Part shown: one piece after another, positions 8,092 to 14,804 of the stretch
Numbering within the stretch: the first letter of the stretch is position 1
Layout of the letters: the number at the start of each line of letters is the position of its first letter
Source of the DNA: a virus
Length of the DNA: 64,000 bases
Direction: 5' to 3' (one strand)
IMG/VR virus record: IMGVR_UViG_3300026519_000008
Span: 1-64,000 of that record
Program-made: the position numbers and the translations under genes
Notes under the pieces: generated by a model
The model's input: only the letters and a program-made list of their open reading frames with translations
What the model was told of the DNA's origin: nothing
The model's database searches: none

Positions 8092-8325
8092 TCATTGATG
8101 CTCCTTTTCATAAAGCTTAATACACGTCTTGCATGTAGGTTCTTCTTGCACTGTCTCAAAACTTACAGCCCTTTGACCAGGCTTAGCGTTCCACGGGTTT
8201 CTATTTTCCAGGCCGCAATATGTCCAACTACTTCGCTGTCCGCAGCGGATATGCACTGTACCTCGCTTAGAACCAACTATTTTAGCAACATGCATATCTC
8301 GACTGAGGCCTCTGCGCTTTTTCAT
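8092..8325 (-). CDS. Small Cys-containing basic protein
   Basis: 77 residues from MKKRRGLSRD; a CxxC pair near the end (PTCKTCIKLYEKEHQ) plus two earlier cysteines. The start overlaps the previous stop (TAATG). Function unknown. Confidence 0.55.
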   Translation of the reverse strand: MKKRRGLSRDMHVAKIVGSKRGTVHIRCGQRSSWTYCGLENRNPWNAKPGQRAVSFETVQEEPTCKTCIKLYEKEHQ

Positions 8326-8549
8326 TATGTCTTCACCCACTCTTCCAGTTTGTCGGCAATCTCACGCAATTTATTAGCCACCCACATCGTTCGTTCCGTC
8401 TCATCTTTCCACCCATGAAGGAACTTAAATCTGACAGGGGCAACGTCTCCATCATGAAAGACAATCTCAATATAATCCACCCCCTCAATAATGCCGATGT
8501 ATCCACCACAATACCCAGGGATAAACGAGAAGTTCTGCTTAGTCGCCAT
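8325..8549 (-). CDS. Hypothetical protein
   Basis: 74 residues from MATKQNFSF, ending in a charged helix (NKLREIADKLEEWVKT). AGGAGG precedes the ATG. No family recognised. Confidence 0.55.
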   Translation of the reverse strand: MATKQNFSFIPGYCGGYIGIIEGVDYIEIVFHDGDVAPVRFKFLHGWKDETERTMWVANKLREIADKLEEWVKT

Positions 8550-8575
8550 CGCTTTGCCTCCTATTCGGCCCACAA

Positions 8576-8770
8576 TTAATCGTCATTATTATCACCACCC
8601 AACGCTTTGCCTGGCTGGGTAAAGGAATCAGTAACCACCTGCATAAGAACATCAATAATCGCCTCAAGCCGGCGGATAGCCACTACCCTATTAATCCCAA
8701 TTGCACTAACATCCGAAAATTCTGGGGAGGAAGCAACAAACACGTCATCGTTAGCCGACCACTCAACCAC
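8576..8770 (-). CDS. HicB-like protein with an uncertain start
   Basis: At least 64 residues. VEWSANDDVFVASSPEFSDVSAIG followed by a helix resembles the HicB antitoxin fold (strand, acidic turn, xPE, xGxT-like). The first usable start is GTG at 8770, yet the frame is open upstream and encodes TADNYSVVV, which also looks family-like and would complete the first strand. No normal start codon is found there, only AAAGGGG before GTA-GTA-ACG. No HicA partner is visible nearby. Confidence 0.5.
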   Translation of the reverse strand: MVEWSANDDVFVASSPEFSDVSAIGINRVVAIRRLEAIIDVLMQVVTDSFTQPGKALGGDNNDD

Positions 8771-8780
8771 TACCGAATAA

Positions 8781-9098
8781 TTATCTGCCGTTACTACCCC
8801 TTTCTGGAAAGTACTCCAAAATATCTTCTATATCCCCATTCAACATGATATAGGCTATCCTATGCAGCTCCTCACACACCGGAGCATACAACCAGTCCAA
8901 CAACCGTCGTTGTAGCTGACCCTTCCGTTCCTCAAATGGAATACCCTTAGGGGAGCTGACTATAAACTCGACCTCAAACATCAGCTTCGTAAGTTGCAGC
9001 TGTTCTGTGTCATCCCACCCCTCTGTGAACTTACAATTCTCCAAAACATGCTGTACCTCAGTACCCCGCGTTTTTGGAAGACCTTCAATAGGTTCCAT
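8781..9098 (-). CDS. Hypothetical protein
   Basis: 105 residues from MEPIEGLPKTRG; contains FEVEFIVSSPKGIPFEERKGQ and ends with a helical part. GGAGG precedes the ATG, which lies just after the previous stop. No family recognised. Confidence 0.55.
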   Translation of the reverse strand: MEPIEGLPKTRGTEVQHVLENCKFTEGWDDTEQLQLTKLMFEVEFIVSSPKGIPFEERKGQLQRRLLDWLYAPVCEELHRIAYIMLNGDIEDILEYFPERGSNGR

Positions 9099-9100
9099 AC

Positions 9101-9307
9101 TCACTTTACCTCCGCCACTCCATCCTCCATTGGTATAAAACCACCGCCTCCCGACGTTGTCCTCTTTGCCAGTACACACTCATCAAGATCTAGATAGTCA
9201 CAAAGCACTAATTCATCCAATCCACACCCACACTCTATATCCAGATTCACCAAACCATCCGCCCCCAGGTCCCTCAACGCTTTATCCAACAATTGTCGTA
9301 TATTCAC
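9101..9307 (-). CDS. Small acidic protein
   Basis: 68 residues, Asp/Leu-rich (LDIECGCGLDELVLCDYLDL). GTG start with AAAAGGAG upstream. No family recognised. Confidence 0.5.
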   Translation of the reverse strand: MNIRQLLDKALRDLGADGLVNLDIECGCGLDELVLCDYLDLDECVLAKRTTSGGGGFIPMEDGVAEVK

Positions 9308-9309
9308 AG

Positions 9310-9510
9310 TTACTCCTTTTCCTTCAACTTATCAGCATACAACTCCAGCCACCCCGCAATATACCTGTCTGCCGCCTCCTCCGCCGTCGCAACATCCCCA
9401 ATTAAATCAAAACAATACGCAACAATCATCTTCCGAATCGAGGGTGCCCTTTCCCCTCCCGGTCTTTTGCTCAGCGGGCCTTCCCACTCAAAAAACGCCC
9501 TGTCCATCAT
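9310..9510 (-). CDS. Hypothetical protein
   Basis: 66 residues from MMDRAFFEWEG, helical end (LELYADKLKEKE). The ATG-ATG start has GGGAGGCGG before it. The same frame is open upstream to an ATG at 9633 without a good ribosome site. The 165 bases 9511-9675 therefore hold either an N-terminal extension or degraded coding sequence; I see no clear gene there. Confidence 0.5.
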   Translation of the reverse strand: MMDRAFFEWEGPLSKRPGGERAPSIRKMIVAYCFDLIGDVATAEEAADRYIAGWLELYADKLKEKE

Positions 9511-9675
9511 CCGCCTCCCTGTCTGCCCAGTTAATAAAAAAACGCGTGTTGTTAACCCAGATGCGCGCCCCCTGGGACTGTCAGTATCGCGGCGTAATCC
9601 AATCCTAACCCATACTGTCTGCACTGGCGCCATAAGCTGGTCTTTTGTGCAGCAAAAAGCACTACATTCTACAGA

Positions 9676-9930
9676 TCATCCGCCTCCTATCCTGAGTTTA
9701 CGCCGCCGCTCCACCGACTCACCCTGTTTCGTACCCATTGGCTTATAGTTCTGTAGGATATAATCACTCAAATCAACCAGCTTGTCCGTCAAATCCTTTT
9801 TCTTATACAACTCATCTAGCACCAATGTAATTTGCCTACGCCCCCCATCTTTATCGTAGACCTCCCACGTAATCTTCAGCGAGTTCACATCAACCGACAT
9901 CGACATCAAATGCCATTTAACATCACTCAT
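9676..9930 (-). CDS. Small protein with a basic C-terminal tail
   Basis: 84 residues, starting MSDVKWHLMSMSVDV and ending ERRRKLRIGGG. A similar basic tail ends three more genes just upstream. The start overlaps the previous stop. Function unknown. Confidence 0.55.
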   Translation of the reverse strand: MSDVKWHLMSMSVDVNSLKITWEVYDKDGGRRQITLVLDELYKKKDLTDKLVDLSDYILQNYKPMGTKQGESVERRRKLRIGGG

Positions 9931-10207
9931 AGCGTATCCGCCTCTTTCGGTTCAATCTAGGAACCCCAGGCGCAGTGAACTTAGCACCTGAAGCATTACG
10001 ATCCACAACTATCAACATTGTCGGAACTGGGACATACGCTCCATCGCAATACCCAGGCACATCAACACTATTAGAATCATATCTCAGCATGACAGCATTC
10101 GACTCAAAATCCTCAACATTCAAATTAACCGTCACAGACTGCCCAGCCTCTACATAATACACAACCGCCTTATTTGTAGCGGGATCAACACAAAACAAAA
10201 AGCTCAT
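9923..10207 (-). CDS. Small beta-type protein with a basic tail
   Basis: 94 residues, mainly beta (KAVVYYVEAGQSVTVNLNVE), ending NRKRRIRYE. It may be a small virion-associated or jelly-roll-like protein. It lies in a run of four genes sharing the tail. Function unknown. Confidence 0.55.
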   Translation of the reverse strand: MSFLFCVDPATNKAVVYYVEAGQSVTVNLNVEDFESNAVMLRYDSNSVDVPGYCDGAYVPVPTMLIVVDRNASGAKFTAPGVPRLNRKRRIRYE

Positions 10208-10208
10208 A

Positions 10209-10445
10209 CTAAAGCCTCAACTTCCGCCGCCTATCCCACCTACGCTCTTTGCCTTCCTCAAGCTTCGGTTCAGCTCCACCACCTGCATCCGTCACCTTAG
10301 TAACGACCTCAAACCAATACCCATTTGAATAGAAGAACTGCGGTGACGATTCATGATTCACCAGATCTGTGTCATTCGTATATGTAGTCATTGTCCAACC
10401 AAAAGCTCTCTCATCAGCGGGTGTGTTTGAATTATTTGACCACAT
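10209..10445 (-). CDS. Small protein with a basic tail
   Basis: 78 residues; aromatic middle (SPQFFYSNGYWFEVVTKV) and a tail RRWDRRRKLRL. AGAAGGGG precedes the ATG, and the variant 14-base motif copy at 10464-10477 lies 18 bases upstream. Function unknown. Confidence 0.55.
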   Translation of the reverse strand: MWSNNSNTPADERAFGWTMTTYTNDTDLVNHESSPQFFYSNGYWFEVVTKVTDAGGGAEPKLEEGKERRWDRRRKLRL

Positions 10446-10463
10446 GGTTTTCCCCTTCTATTC

Positions 10464-10477
10464 TGAAATCAATTGCA
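10464..10477. repeat. 14-base motif copy 4 (variant)
   Basis: Orientation R with one change (TGAAATCAATTGCA); before the 10209-10445 gene. Confidence 0.75.
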
Positions 10478-10503
10478 ACCCACCCGCAACTTCCTCTCCC
10501 ACT

Positions 10504-10572
10504 TCAACCTAGTTCCAAAAACTCCTCAAATGCCTGCTGCAAATCTTTCTGAATAATATCATTTATCACCAT
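10504..10572 (-). CDS. Very short ORF, possibly a frameshifted remnant
   Basis: 22 codons (MVINDIIQKDLQQAFEEFLELG) with AAAGG nine bases before the ATG and a 14-base motif copy just upstream. Right after its stop, a different frame encodes LKWERKLRVG, the same basic tail that ends its neighbours. A gene that lost its frame near the end is one reading; a genuine mini-gene is the other. Confidence 0.35.
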   Translation of the reverse strand: MVINDIIQKDLQQAFEEFLELG

Positions 10573-10584
10573 CGTACTTTCCTT

Positions 10585-10598
10585 TGAAATCAATTTCA
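10585..10598. repeat. 14-base motif copy 5
   Basis: Exact, orientation R; contains the TGA stop of 10596-11096. Confidence 0.9.
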
Positions 10599-11096
10599 GA
10601 CCACCCTCAACCTTCTCTTCCGCTCAATCCAGGGCACAAATTGCTCGTCTTTTATCCCAATCGAACGTTTGGCCTTAAGCCTCGTGGCATTTACCTTCAT
10701 CCATATCGAGTTCTCACACCACACAGCTTTTGTTACCCCAGGAAACCAATCAGACGCAGTAATAATCTGTCCCTTTTTAATTACCTTAGGCAGCCAAACC
10801 AACCACCAACAATGATGATCGTATCTAGCAATACCGCCTCTGGTCAATACCGTGTCCACAAGCTGCTTTACCTCATCTTCAGATTTACGTGGAGCATAAT
10901 CAATGACTATGTCTAAACTATCAGTTGCTGGTACAACAGTAGATCCACTTGGTATTCGACAGGAATATTTAGATTGGTCATACCGTAGTATGCAATCTTC
11001 TGCCGGCCAATTTACCGTGAAATGTGCTAAACCTGACAGTATTGGATATATGTAGAAGGTCCATTCGTCATGGCAAAGGGCAATATCAATAGACAT
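10596..11096 (-). CDS. Hypothetical protein with a basic tail
   Basis: 166 residues from MSIDIALCHDEW; beta-rich, aromatic, ending PWIERKRRLRVV. GGAGG precedes the ATG, and a strong promoter lies at 11138-11167, making this the first gene of the tail-sharing operon. Its TGA stop belongs to a 14-base motif copy. No family recognised. Confidence 0.6.
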   Translation of the reverse strand: MSIDIALCHDEWTFYIYPILSGLAHFTVNWPAEDCILRYDQSKYSCRIPSGSTVVPATDSLDIVIDYAPRKSEDEVKQLVDTVLTRGGIARYDHHCWWLVWLPKVIKKGQIITASDWFPGVTKAVWCENSIWMKVNATRLKAKRSIGIKDEQFVPWIERKRRLRVV

Positions 11097-11137
11097 GATG
11101 GGGGGTCCTCCGCCGTGGGCAGAACAGCATTTGTCAA

Positions 11138-11167
11138 AGCATAGCATGGTGGTCTGGGCATTGTCAA
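11138..11167 (-). promoter_or_regulatory. Promoter, TTGACA / 18 / TATGCT
   Basis: Minus strand: -35 TTGACA (11162-11167), 18-base spacer, -10 TATGCT (11138-11143), about 40 bases before the ATG at 11096. Confidence 0.75.
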
Positions 11168-11242
11168 ACAGTAATAATGTGGGGGTGGGGGGTAATTTTG
11201 CAGGAGGGAAGCTATGACTGTAATGGGGGTGGGGGGGATCTT

Positions 11243-11328
11243 CAGCTTATGTAAATTTACCTTATTCTAAAAATTCTCTAAGTATTACAGCTTATGTAAA
11301 TTTACCTTATTCTAAAAATTCTCTAAGT
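11243..11328. repeat. 41-base AT-rich direct repeat, two exact copies
   Basis: Copies at 11243-11283 and 11288-11328 separated by ATTA. Each holds the palindrome GTAAATTTAC and is about 75% AT in an otherwise GC-rich stretch. They lie about 60 bases from the first DnaA-box cluster, as unwinding elements do in bacterial origins. The flank 11168-11240 also has two GGGGGTGGGGGG runs. Confidence 0.8.
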
Positions 11329-11384
11329 GTTTTTCAGGAGAAAACAACCCCCTGGGCGGGGCGGCGTCGTCTGGGATTTTTGAG

Positions 11385-11473
11385 TTATCCACAGGGGCAT
11401 GGGTGTCAGTGTGGATAACCTGTGGATAAAGTTATCCACAGGCACCGGTGTCATTGTTGATAACCTGGGGATA
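11385..11473. promoter_or_regulatory. DnaA-box cluster 1 (origin-like)
   Basis: Perfect TTATCCACA boxes at 11385-11393 (+), 11410-11418 (-), 11421-11429 (-) and 11432-11440 (+); a variant TTATCAACA at 11455-11463 (-) and a weak TTATCCCCA at 11465-11473 (-). Four perfect boxes in 56 bases cannot be chance. A replication origin using host DnaA is the natural reading. Confidence 0.8.
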
Positions 11474-11535
11474 ACCCGGCCTGGGGCCCGGCCGTGGGTA
11501 GGAGAAAGTATGGCCATGGTAAACAAACCATGGCC

Positions 11536-11579
11536 AAAAAAAAGTAGGGCAGGGTACCCTGAAAAGGGCCCTGCCCTAC
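11536..11579 (-). terminator. Strong rho-independent terminator
   Basis: Minus strand: 11-pair perfect stem GTAGGGCAGGG / CCCTGCCCTAC followed by eight T (11536-11543). It ends the transcript of the H1-like gene just before DnaA-box cluster 1. Confidence 0.9.
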
Positions 11580-11606
11580 CTGGGGAGGAAAGGGAATCCC
11601 GTGGAA

Positions 11607-12191
11607 TTAAGCCTTCACCGCCACCTTGGCCTTGGCCTTGGCCTTGGCCGTGGTGTCCAGGGCCTTGGGAGCCTCAAGGTGCCTGAGCACCTTGAGGCCG
11701 TCCTTGTGCCTGGGAGCCCACACCCGAAGGCAAGCCTCAAGGGCCTTGTCCGCCCGGGACAAAGCCCCCTTTGAGGGCCCGGATTCCAGGGCCCCCAGGA
11801 GGGCCGCAAGGGCCTTGTGGAAGGCCTTGAGGTCCGATTCCAGGGCCGGGTCCGCCCCCTGGAAGGGAGCCTCCCGGTTGAACCGGGCCAGCCCGCCCTT
11901 TCCGTTCCGGCCCTGGAGCCTGGCCAGGGCCGGAGCCGGGACCTTCCCGACCTTCAGCCCCTCCCGCAACCGGTACAAGGGCCGTACAAAATCCCACCCA
12001 AGGCCCCGTGTCCAGTAAAGATCCCGGGGGCCCTGGGGCCCGGTATAGGTGCCACCAGACCGTGAAGGGTTGGGCAAGGTCAAGGCCTCCCCAACCGCCC
12101 GATCCAGGGCCGTAGGGGTGTCCGTGGTGGCCGCCGCCTTGGCCTTGGCCGTGTCCTTACCCGTACCCGCCTTTGTGATAGCCTTTTTCAT
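11607..12191 (-). CDS. Histone-H1-like basic protein (paralogue of 21369-21890)
   Basis: 194 residues. N-terminal Lys/Ala/Thr stretch, a central domain (DLYWTRGLGWDFVRPLYRL, VPAPALARLQGR) and a C-terminal H1-like tail (TAKAKAKAKVAVKA). The central domain aligns with the protein at 21369-21890 (VYFARGWLYDFKRPLRDLDK). The gene is very GC-rich, unlike its neighbours, and lies between two DnaA-box clusters. A GGGCCC-AA-GGGCCC hairpin precedes its ribosome site. A DNA-binding role at the origin is likely but inferred. Confidence 0.7.
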   Translation of the reverse strand: MKKAITKAGTGKDTAKAKAAATTDTPTALDRAVGEALTLPNPSRSGGTYTGPQGPRDLYWTRGLGWDFVRPLYRLREGLKVGKVPAPALARLQGRNGKGGLARFNREAPFQGADPALESDLKAFHKALAALLGALESGPSKGALSRADKALEACLRVWAPRHKDGLKVLRHLEAPKALDTTAKAKAKAKVAVKA

Positions 12192-12394
12192 GGTCCTATC
12201 CCCTTTCCTGGGCCCTTGGGCCCGTAGGGGATTCCCTTTCCCGCCCCCTTAACCTATCCCCGGCCGCCCCGTGAGGTGGGGCCCGCCCTTGTTGGCCAGG
12301 GCCCGGACCGCCGCCCCCGGTCCGGTATGTCAAAGATCATAATAGGACCGTACCAGACCGTTCCGGCCCGTGCAAGGGTTTCCGGCCGTTTTTT

Positions 12395-12408
12395 TGAAAT
12401 CAATTTCA
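12395..12408. repeat. 14-base motif copy 6
   Basis: Exact, orientation R; between DnaA-box cluster 2 and the H1-like gene. Confidence 0.9.
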
Positions 12409-12471
12409 GGGCCCGACCTATCCAGTAACCACCAAAGTTTAGTCAGACCAAACCCGCAAAAGGCCCGGAAG

Positions 12472-12560
12472 TTATCCACAGGGCATCCCGCCGCCTGTGG
12501 ATAACCTGTGGATAAGGTTATCAACAAGTTATCCACAGTGACATCCGTGCCTGTGGATAA
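12472..12560. promoter_or_regulatory. DnaA-box cluster 2 (origin-like)
   Basis: Perfect TTATCCACA boxes at 12472-12480 (+), 12496-12504 (-), 12507-12515 (-), 12529-12537 (+) and 12552-12560 (-), plus TTATCAACA at 12518-12526 (+). With cluster 1 it flanks the H1-like gene. The stretch 12192-12471 has no other gene; it holds a GC-rich leader and a 14-base motif copy at 12395. Confidence 0.8.
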
Positions 12561-12631
12561 GTCCAGCCGGACGCGCTGGGCGTCGCGTGCCTCGTCGGCG
12601 TCGTCTGAGTCGTCGGCGTTCTTACGTCGTC

Positions 12632-12644
12632 GCGTGGGGAAAGA
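12632..12644 (-). repeat. GCGTGGGGAAAGA element, copy 1
   Basis: Plus strand GCGTGGGGAAAGA, i.e. TCTTTCCCCACGC in the gene direction; non-coding. Confidence 0.85.
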
Positions 12645-12657
12645 CTGACTGGCGTCT

Positions 12658-12670
12658 GCGTGGGGAAAGA
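12658..12670 (-). repeat. GCGTGGGGAAAGA element, copy 2
   Basis: First of two identical 30-base units (12658-12687). Confidence 0.85.
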
Positions 12671-12794
12671 CGAGGCACGAGTCTTTGTGTGTTAAAGACG
12701 AGCTTGCGAGTCTTCGTTGCTTGACGGACTAACGTGTACGTCGTCTCCCTCCCGCCGCTGAGCTTACTTCGTCGGTTCCTCCCGCTGCTGCTTC

Positions 12795-12808
12795 TGAAAT
12801 TGATTTCA
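12795..12808. repeat. 14-base motif copy 7
   Basis: Exact, orientation F; in the CGTCGTC non-coding region. Confidence 0.9.
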
Positions 12809-12919
12809 GGTCGGCGTCGTCTCCACTGCTTGCGTTCTAACACGTCGTCGTTCTGTTTGCTCCCACGATCTAGGACGTCGTCGTTCTTCTTCGCCCCCGC
12901 CTTTTGATATAAAGCGGTC

Positions 12920-12932
12920 GCGTGGGGAAAGA
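12920..12932 (-). repeat. GCGTGGGGAAAGA element, copy 3
   Basis: Second identical 30-base unit (12920-12949). In the gene direction it is followed by TTTATATC. Confidence 0.85.
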
Positions 12933-12954
12933 CGAGGCACGAGTCTTTGATTTT

Positions 12955-12981
12955 GAAAGACGAGGCCCCCGAAGGGGCCCC
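12955..12981 (-). terminator. Probable terminator after the 13000-13314 gene
   Basis: Minus strand: GGCCC-CTTCG-GGGCC-type hairpin followed by TCGTCTTTC. The U tract is interrupted, so strength is uncertain. Confidence 0.5.
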
Positions 12982-12999
12982 TATTCGATGCAATTCACC

Positions 13000-13314
13000 C
13001 TAGATCAGGCTGTCGATCCTTTTGGGGTCCAACCACAGCCAGCAGCTATACATACACACCGCCGGGAGCGTCTGGAACCCCGCCTCGTTCACCGCCACCC
13101 GGTAGATCTTGCTGACCAAAATACTGACGTTGAACAGTTCCCAGGAGCTGAAAGGGCAGTTGGGATAGGCCATGCGGAGCAGCCCCTCCCTCTCCGCCAG
13201 GGTCCGGATCTCGTCCACCGCCGTGTCCGGGTCGGTGGTGATCCGTTCGGCTGCCCCCACCAGCTCTCCGTCCGCCCGTCGAATCTCCGTGGTCACCACA
13301 TAGCGATCAACCAT
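13000..13314 (-). CDS. Hypothetical early-type protein
   Basis: 104 residues (MVDRYVVTTEIRRADGELVG). The ribosome site AAGGAG is immediately preceded by a GCCCC-AAAC-GGGGC stem-loop (13329-13342). It stands as a single-gene unit between terminators at 13348 and 12955. No family recognised. Confidence 0.6.
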   Translation of the reverse strand: MVDRYVVTTEIRRADGELVGAAERITTDPDTAVDEIRTLAEREGLLRMAYPNCPFSSWELFNVSILVSKIYRVAVNEAGFQTLPAVCMYSCWLWLDPKRIDSLI

Positions 13315-13328
13315 GACCTCTACTCCTT

Positions 13329-13342
13329 GCCCCGTTTGGGGC
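13329..13342 (-). promoter_or_regulatory. 5' stem-loop touching the ribosome site
   Basis: Minus strand GCCCC-AAAC-GGGGC directly followed by AAGGAG. Same design as at 13710, 14698 and 15615. Confidence 0.6.
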
Positions 13343-13347
13343 GGTGG

Positions 13348-13371
13348 AAAAAGGGGCCCGTAATGGGCCCC
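13348..13371 (-). terminator. Rho-independent terminator
   Basis: Minus strand GGGGCCC-ATTAC-GGGCCCC followed by TTTTT, 12 bases after the stop of the 13383-13697 gene. Confidence 0.85.
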
Positions 13372-13382
13372 AGTCTACTGCC

Positions 13383-13697
13383 TCAGAATCCCATGGTGGT
13401 CAGGGATCGGATCACCCACACCGGGACCTCAATGATGCTCATGTAGAAATAGGGCTCCTCCCCGGCCGCCATAGGCAGGGGGTTCCCATCCTCGTCGAAC
13501 ACATCCATTTCCACCTTCATGGAGATGACTTCGTCCCGGTCCGTCCGCCGGGCCCTGTCCACCAGCTCCCACAGGAGAATGGCCTGCCTAAGAAGGCGAC
13601 TCACCTCCTCCCAGGAGTCTACGGTGAATGTCTGCTCGTAGCCGTAGGGAATCTCCCCGTTCATTGGAATCGCCTGGAACCGCACCGTCTTCTTCAT
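13383..13697 (-). CDS. Hypothetical early-type protein
   Basis: 104 residues (MKKTVRFQAIPMNGEIPYGY), mixed alpha/beta. It has its own promoter (13746-13775), a stem-loop touching AAGGAG (13710-13723) and a terminator (13348-13371), a complete one-gene cassette. No family recognised; given the AcrIII-1 and ArdA genes downstream in the same style, a host-interaction role is plausible. Confidence 0.6.
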   Translation of the reverse strand: MKKTVRFQAIPMNGEIPYGYEQTFTVDSWEEVSRLLRQAILLWELVDRARRTDRDEVISMKVEMDVFDEDGNPLPMAAGEEPYFYMSIIEVPVWVIRSLTTMGF

Positions 13698-13709
13698 GAC
13701 ATTCTCCTT

Positions 13710-13723
13710 GCCTCCTGAGAGGC
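13710..13723 (-). promoter_or_regulatory. 5' stem-loop touching the ribosome site
   Basis: Minus strand GCCTC-TCAG-GAGGC directly followed by AAGGAG. Confidence 0.6.
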
Positions 13724-13745
13724 GATTAAGGGTTCCATTACCCCC

Positions 13746-13775
13746 AGCATACCACCCCCTCGACGGGGTTGTATC
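13746..13775 (-). promoter_or_regulatory. Promoter, GATACA / 18 / TATGCT class
   Basis: Minus strand: GGGAGATACA, 18-base spacer ending GGGGGTGG, then TATGCT. Near-identical promoters lie at 15655, 19180 and 25374. A perfect TATAAT with a poor -35 (GTCAAA) at 13833-13838 may be a second start. The rest of 13776-14066 has no gene; it holds a 14-base motif (13931) and a GCGTGGGGAAAGA element (14004). Confidence 0.65.
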
Positions 13776-13930
13776 TCCCTAAAATGCTGTGCAACACAAA
13801 TTTTTCGGCTTGGCACGATTTAAGCAACCTCTATTATATAGGCACACTTTTAGGTGTTTGACTTTCGTCTTTGGTTCAATCGTCGGCGTCTTGGGGGACG
13901 TCGTCGTACATATGAGCGTCGGCTGGCATC

Positions 13931-13944
13931 TGAAATTGATTTCA
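13931..13944. repeat. 14-base motif copy 8
   Basis: Exact, orientation F; intergenic. Confidence 0.9.
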
Positions 13945-14003
13945 ACTTCTACTGGCGGCTGCTCCACCCCACCCCTCTGCGGGGGGGCAATATATATGCT
14001 AAC

Positions 14004-14016
14004 GCGTGGGGAAAGA
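14004..14016 (-). repeat. GCGTGGGGAAAGA element, copy 4
   Basis: Shares its 29-base context with the copy at 16163; followed in the gene direction by TATATA. Confidence 0.85.
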
Positions 14017-14066
14017 CGAACTGGAGGAGGGGAAGAGAGTTCCTACTCCCATCCCCTCCCACCTGC

Positions 14067-14399
14067 CTAGACGTTCCCCCAGTTCCTGAAGCTCATCATG
14101 ACCTCGAAGTCCAACATGTCCAGGAGCCGCCGCAGGTCTTTCATGGACATCCACCCAGAACGGTGGGCATACACCTTCCCATTCACCCCCGGCCTGCTCA
14201 ACGTGATCCTCATCTGTTCATTCCCAGCCCCAGCCTCCTCTGTCTTATCCCCCAGGGCCTCCCAGAACCCCTCTACGATTCCGCCGATCCGGGACAGGGC
14301 GATCAGATCAGGCACCCTGAACTTCCACTCCGCCGATTCCTCCCTCTCCACCAGTTCAATTTGGAGATGCGCCAAGACCCCTTTACACTGCGTAGTCAT
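14067..14399 (-). CDS. Hypothetical early-type protein
   Basis: 110 residues; starts MTTQCKGVLAHLQIELVERE, ends FEVMMSFRNWGNV. GCCC-AAG-GGGC stem-loop (14416-14426) two bases before GGAAGGAG. No family recognised. Confidence 0.6.
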   Translation of the reverse strand: MTTQCKGVLAHLQIELVEREESAEWKFRVPDLIALSRIGGIVEGFWEALGDKTEEAGAGNEQMRITLSRPGVNGKVYAHRSGWMSMKDLRRLLDMLDFEVMMSFRNWGNV

Positions 14400-14404
14400 G
14401 ATTC

Positions 14405-14683
14405 CTACTCCTTCCGCCCCTTGGGCTTGAGCACGTCACGCCATGCCGTCCAGTAGGGGCACCAATGGGCGTGCTCATCATAAAACCACCGGACCCCGCC
14501 ACACGTCAGGCAGAGGGCCCTTTTTTGCCCACACCCGGGGCAGGCTTCCTCAACCACAGTCTCCGATTTGGAGATACAATCGCAGCCCCTGTCCCACTCC
14601 ATGATGGCCTGGGCCAGGGTCCTCCGCCAGGGAACGACTTTCAACCAGTTCCGCCACCAAAGGGCCTTCAGTCTTCGCATCAT
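14405..14683 (-). CDS. Zinc-ribbon protein
   Basis: 92 residues from MMRRLKALWW; CPGCG and CLTCGG form a zinc ribbon, with CDC and WCPYW nearby. A GCCTCC-CA-GGAGGC stem-loop (14698-14711) touches AAGGAG. Function unknown. Confidence 0.6.
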   Translation of the reverse strand: MMRRLKALWWRNWLKVVPWRRTLAQAIMEWDRGCDCISKSETVVEEACPGCGQKRALCLTCGGVRWFYDEHAHWCPYWTAWRDVLKPKGRKE

Positions 14684-14697
14684 GACCTCTTCTCCTT

Positions 14698-14711
14698 GCC
14701 TCCTGGGAGGC
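14698..14711 (-). promoter_or_regulatory. 5' stem-loop touching the ribosome site
   Basis: Minus strand GCCTCC-CA-GGAGGC directly followed by AAGGAG. Confidence 0.6.
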
Positions 14712-14804
14712 GGTGGGGAGGGGCCGCCCTGTGTAGCCCCTAACAAGAACACCCTACCACAGGGTAGACGTCCTTGCCTCGTCCCTCCGGCCGCCTAATT
14801 TTCG

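Larger units (their letters stand above)
12561..12999. other. Non-coding region rich in CGTCGTC repeats
   Basis: No credible gene. It holds many CGTCGTC/CGTCGGCG runs, three copies of the GCGTGGGGAAAGA element, one 14-base motif and two identical 30-base units at 12658-12687 and 12920-12949 (the GCGTGGGG element followed by GACGAGGCACGAGTCTTTG, which can fold as AAAGAC/GTCTTT). An open frame at 12622-12993 is low-complexity and has no ribosome site. It looks like regulatory or structural DNA next to the origin. Confidence 0.6.

Noticed and set aside
12622-12993. Open frame in the CGTCGTC region
   Set aside because: Low-complexity, no ribosome site, and it runs through repeat elements.
13779-13967. 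Open frame of 62 codons (VEINFRCQPTL)
   Set aside because: No ribosome site; it overlaps a motif copy and promoter-like DNA.
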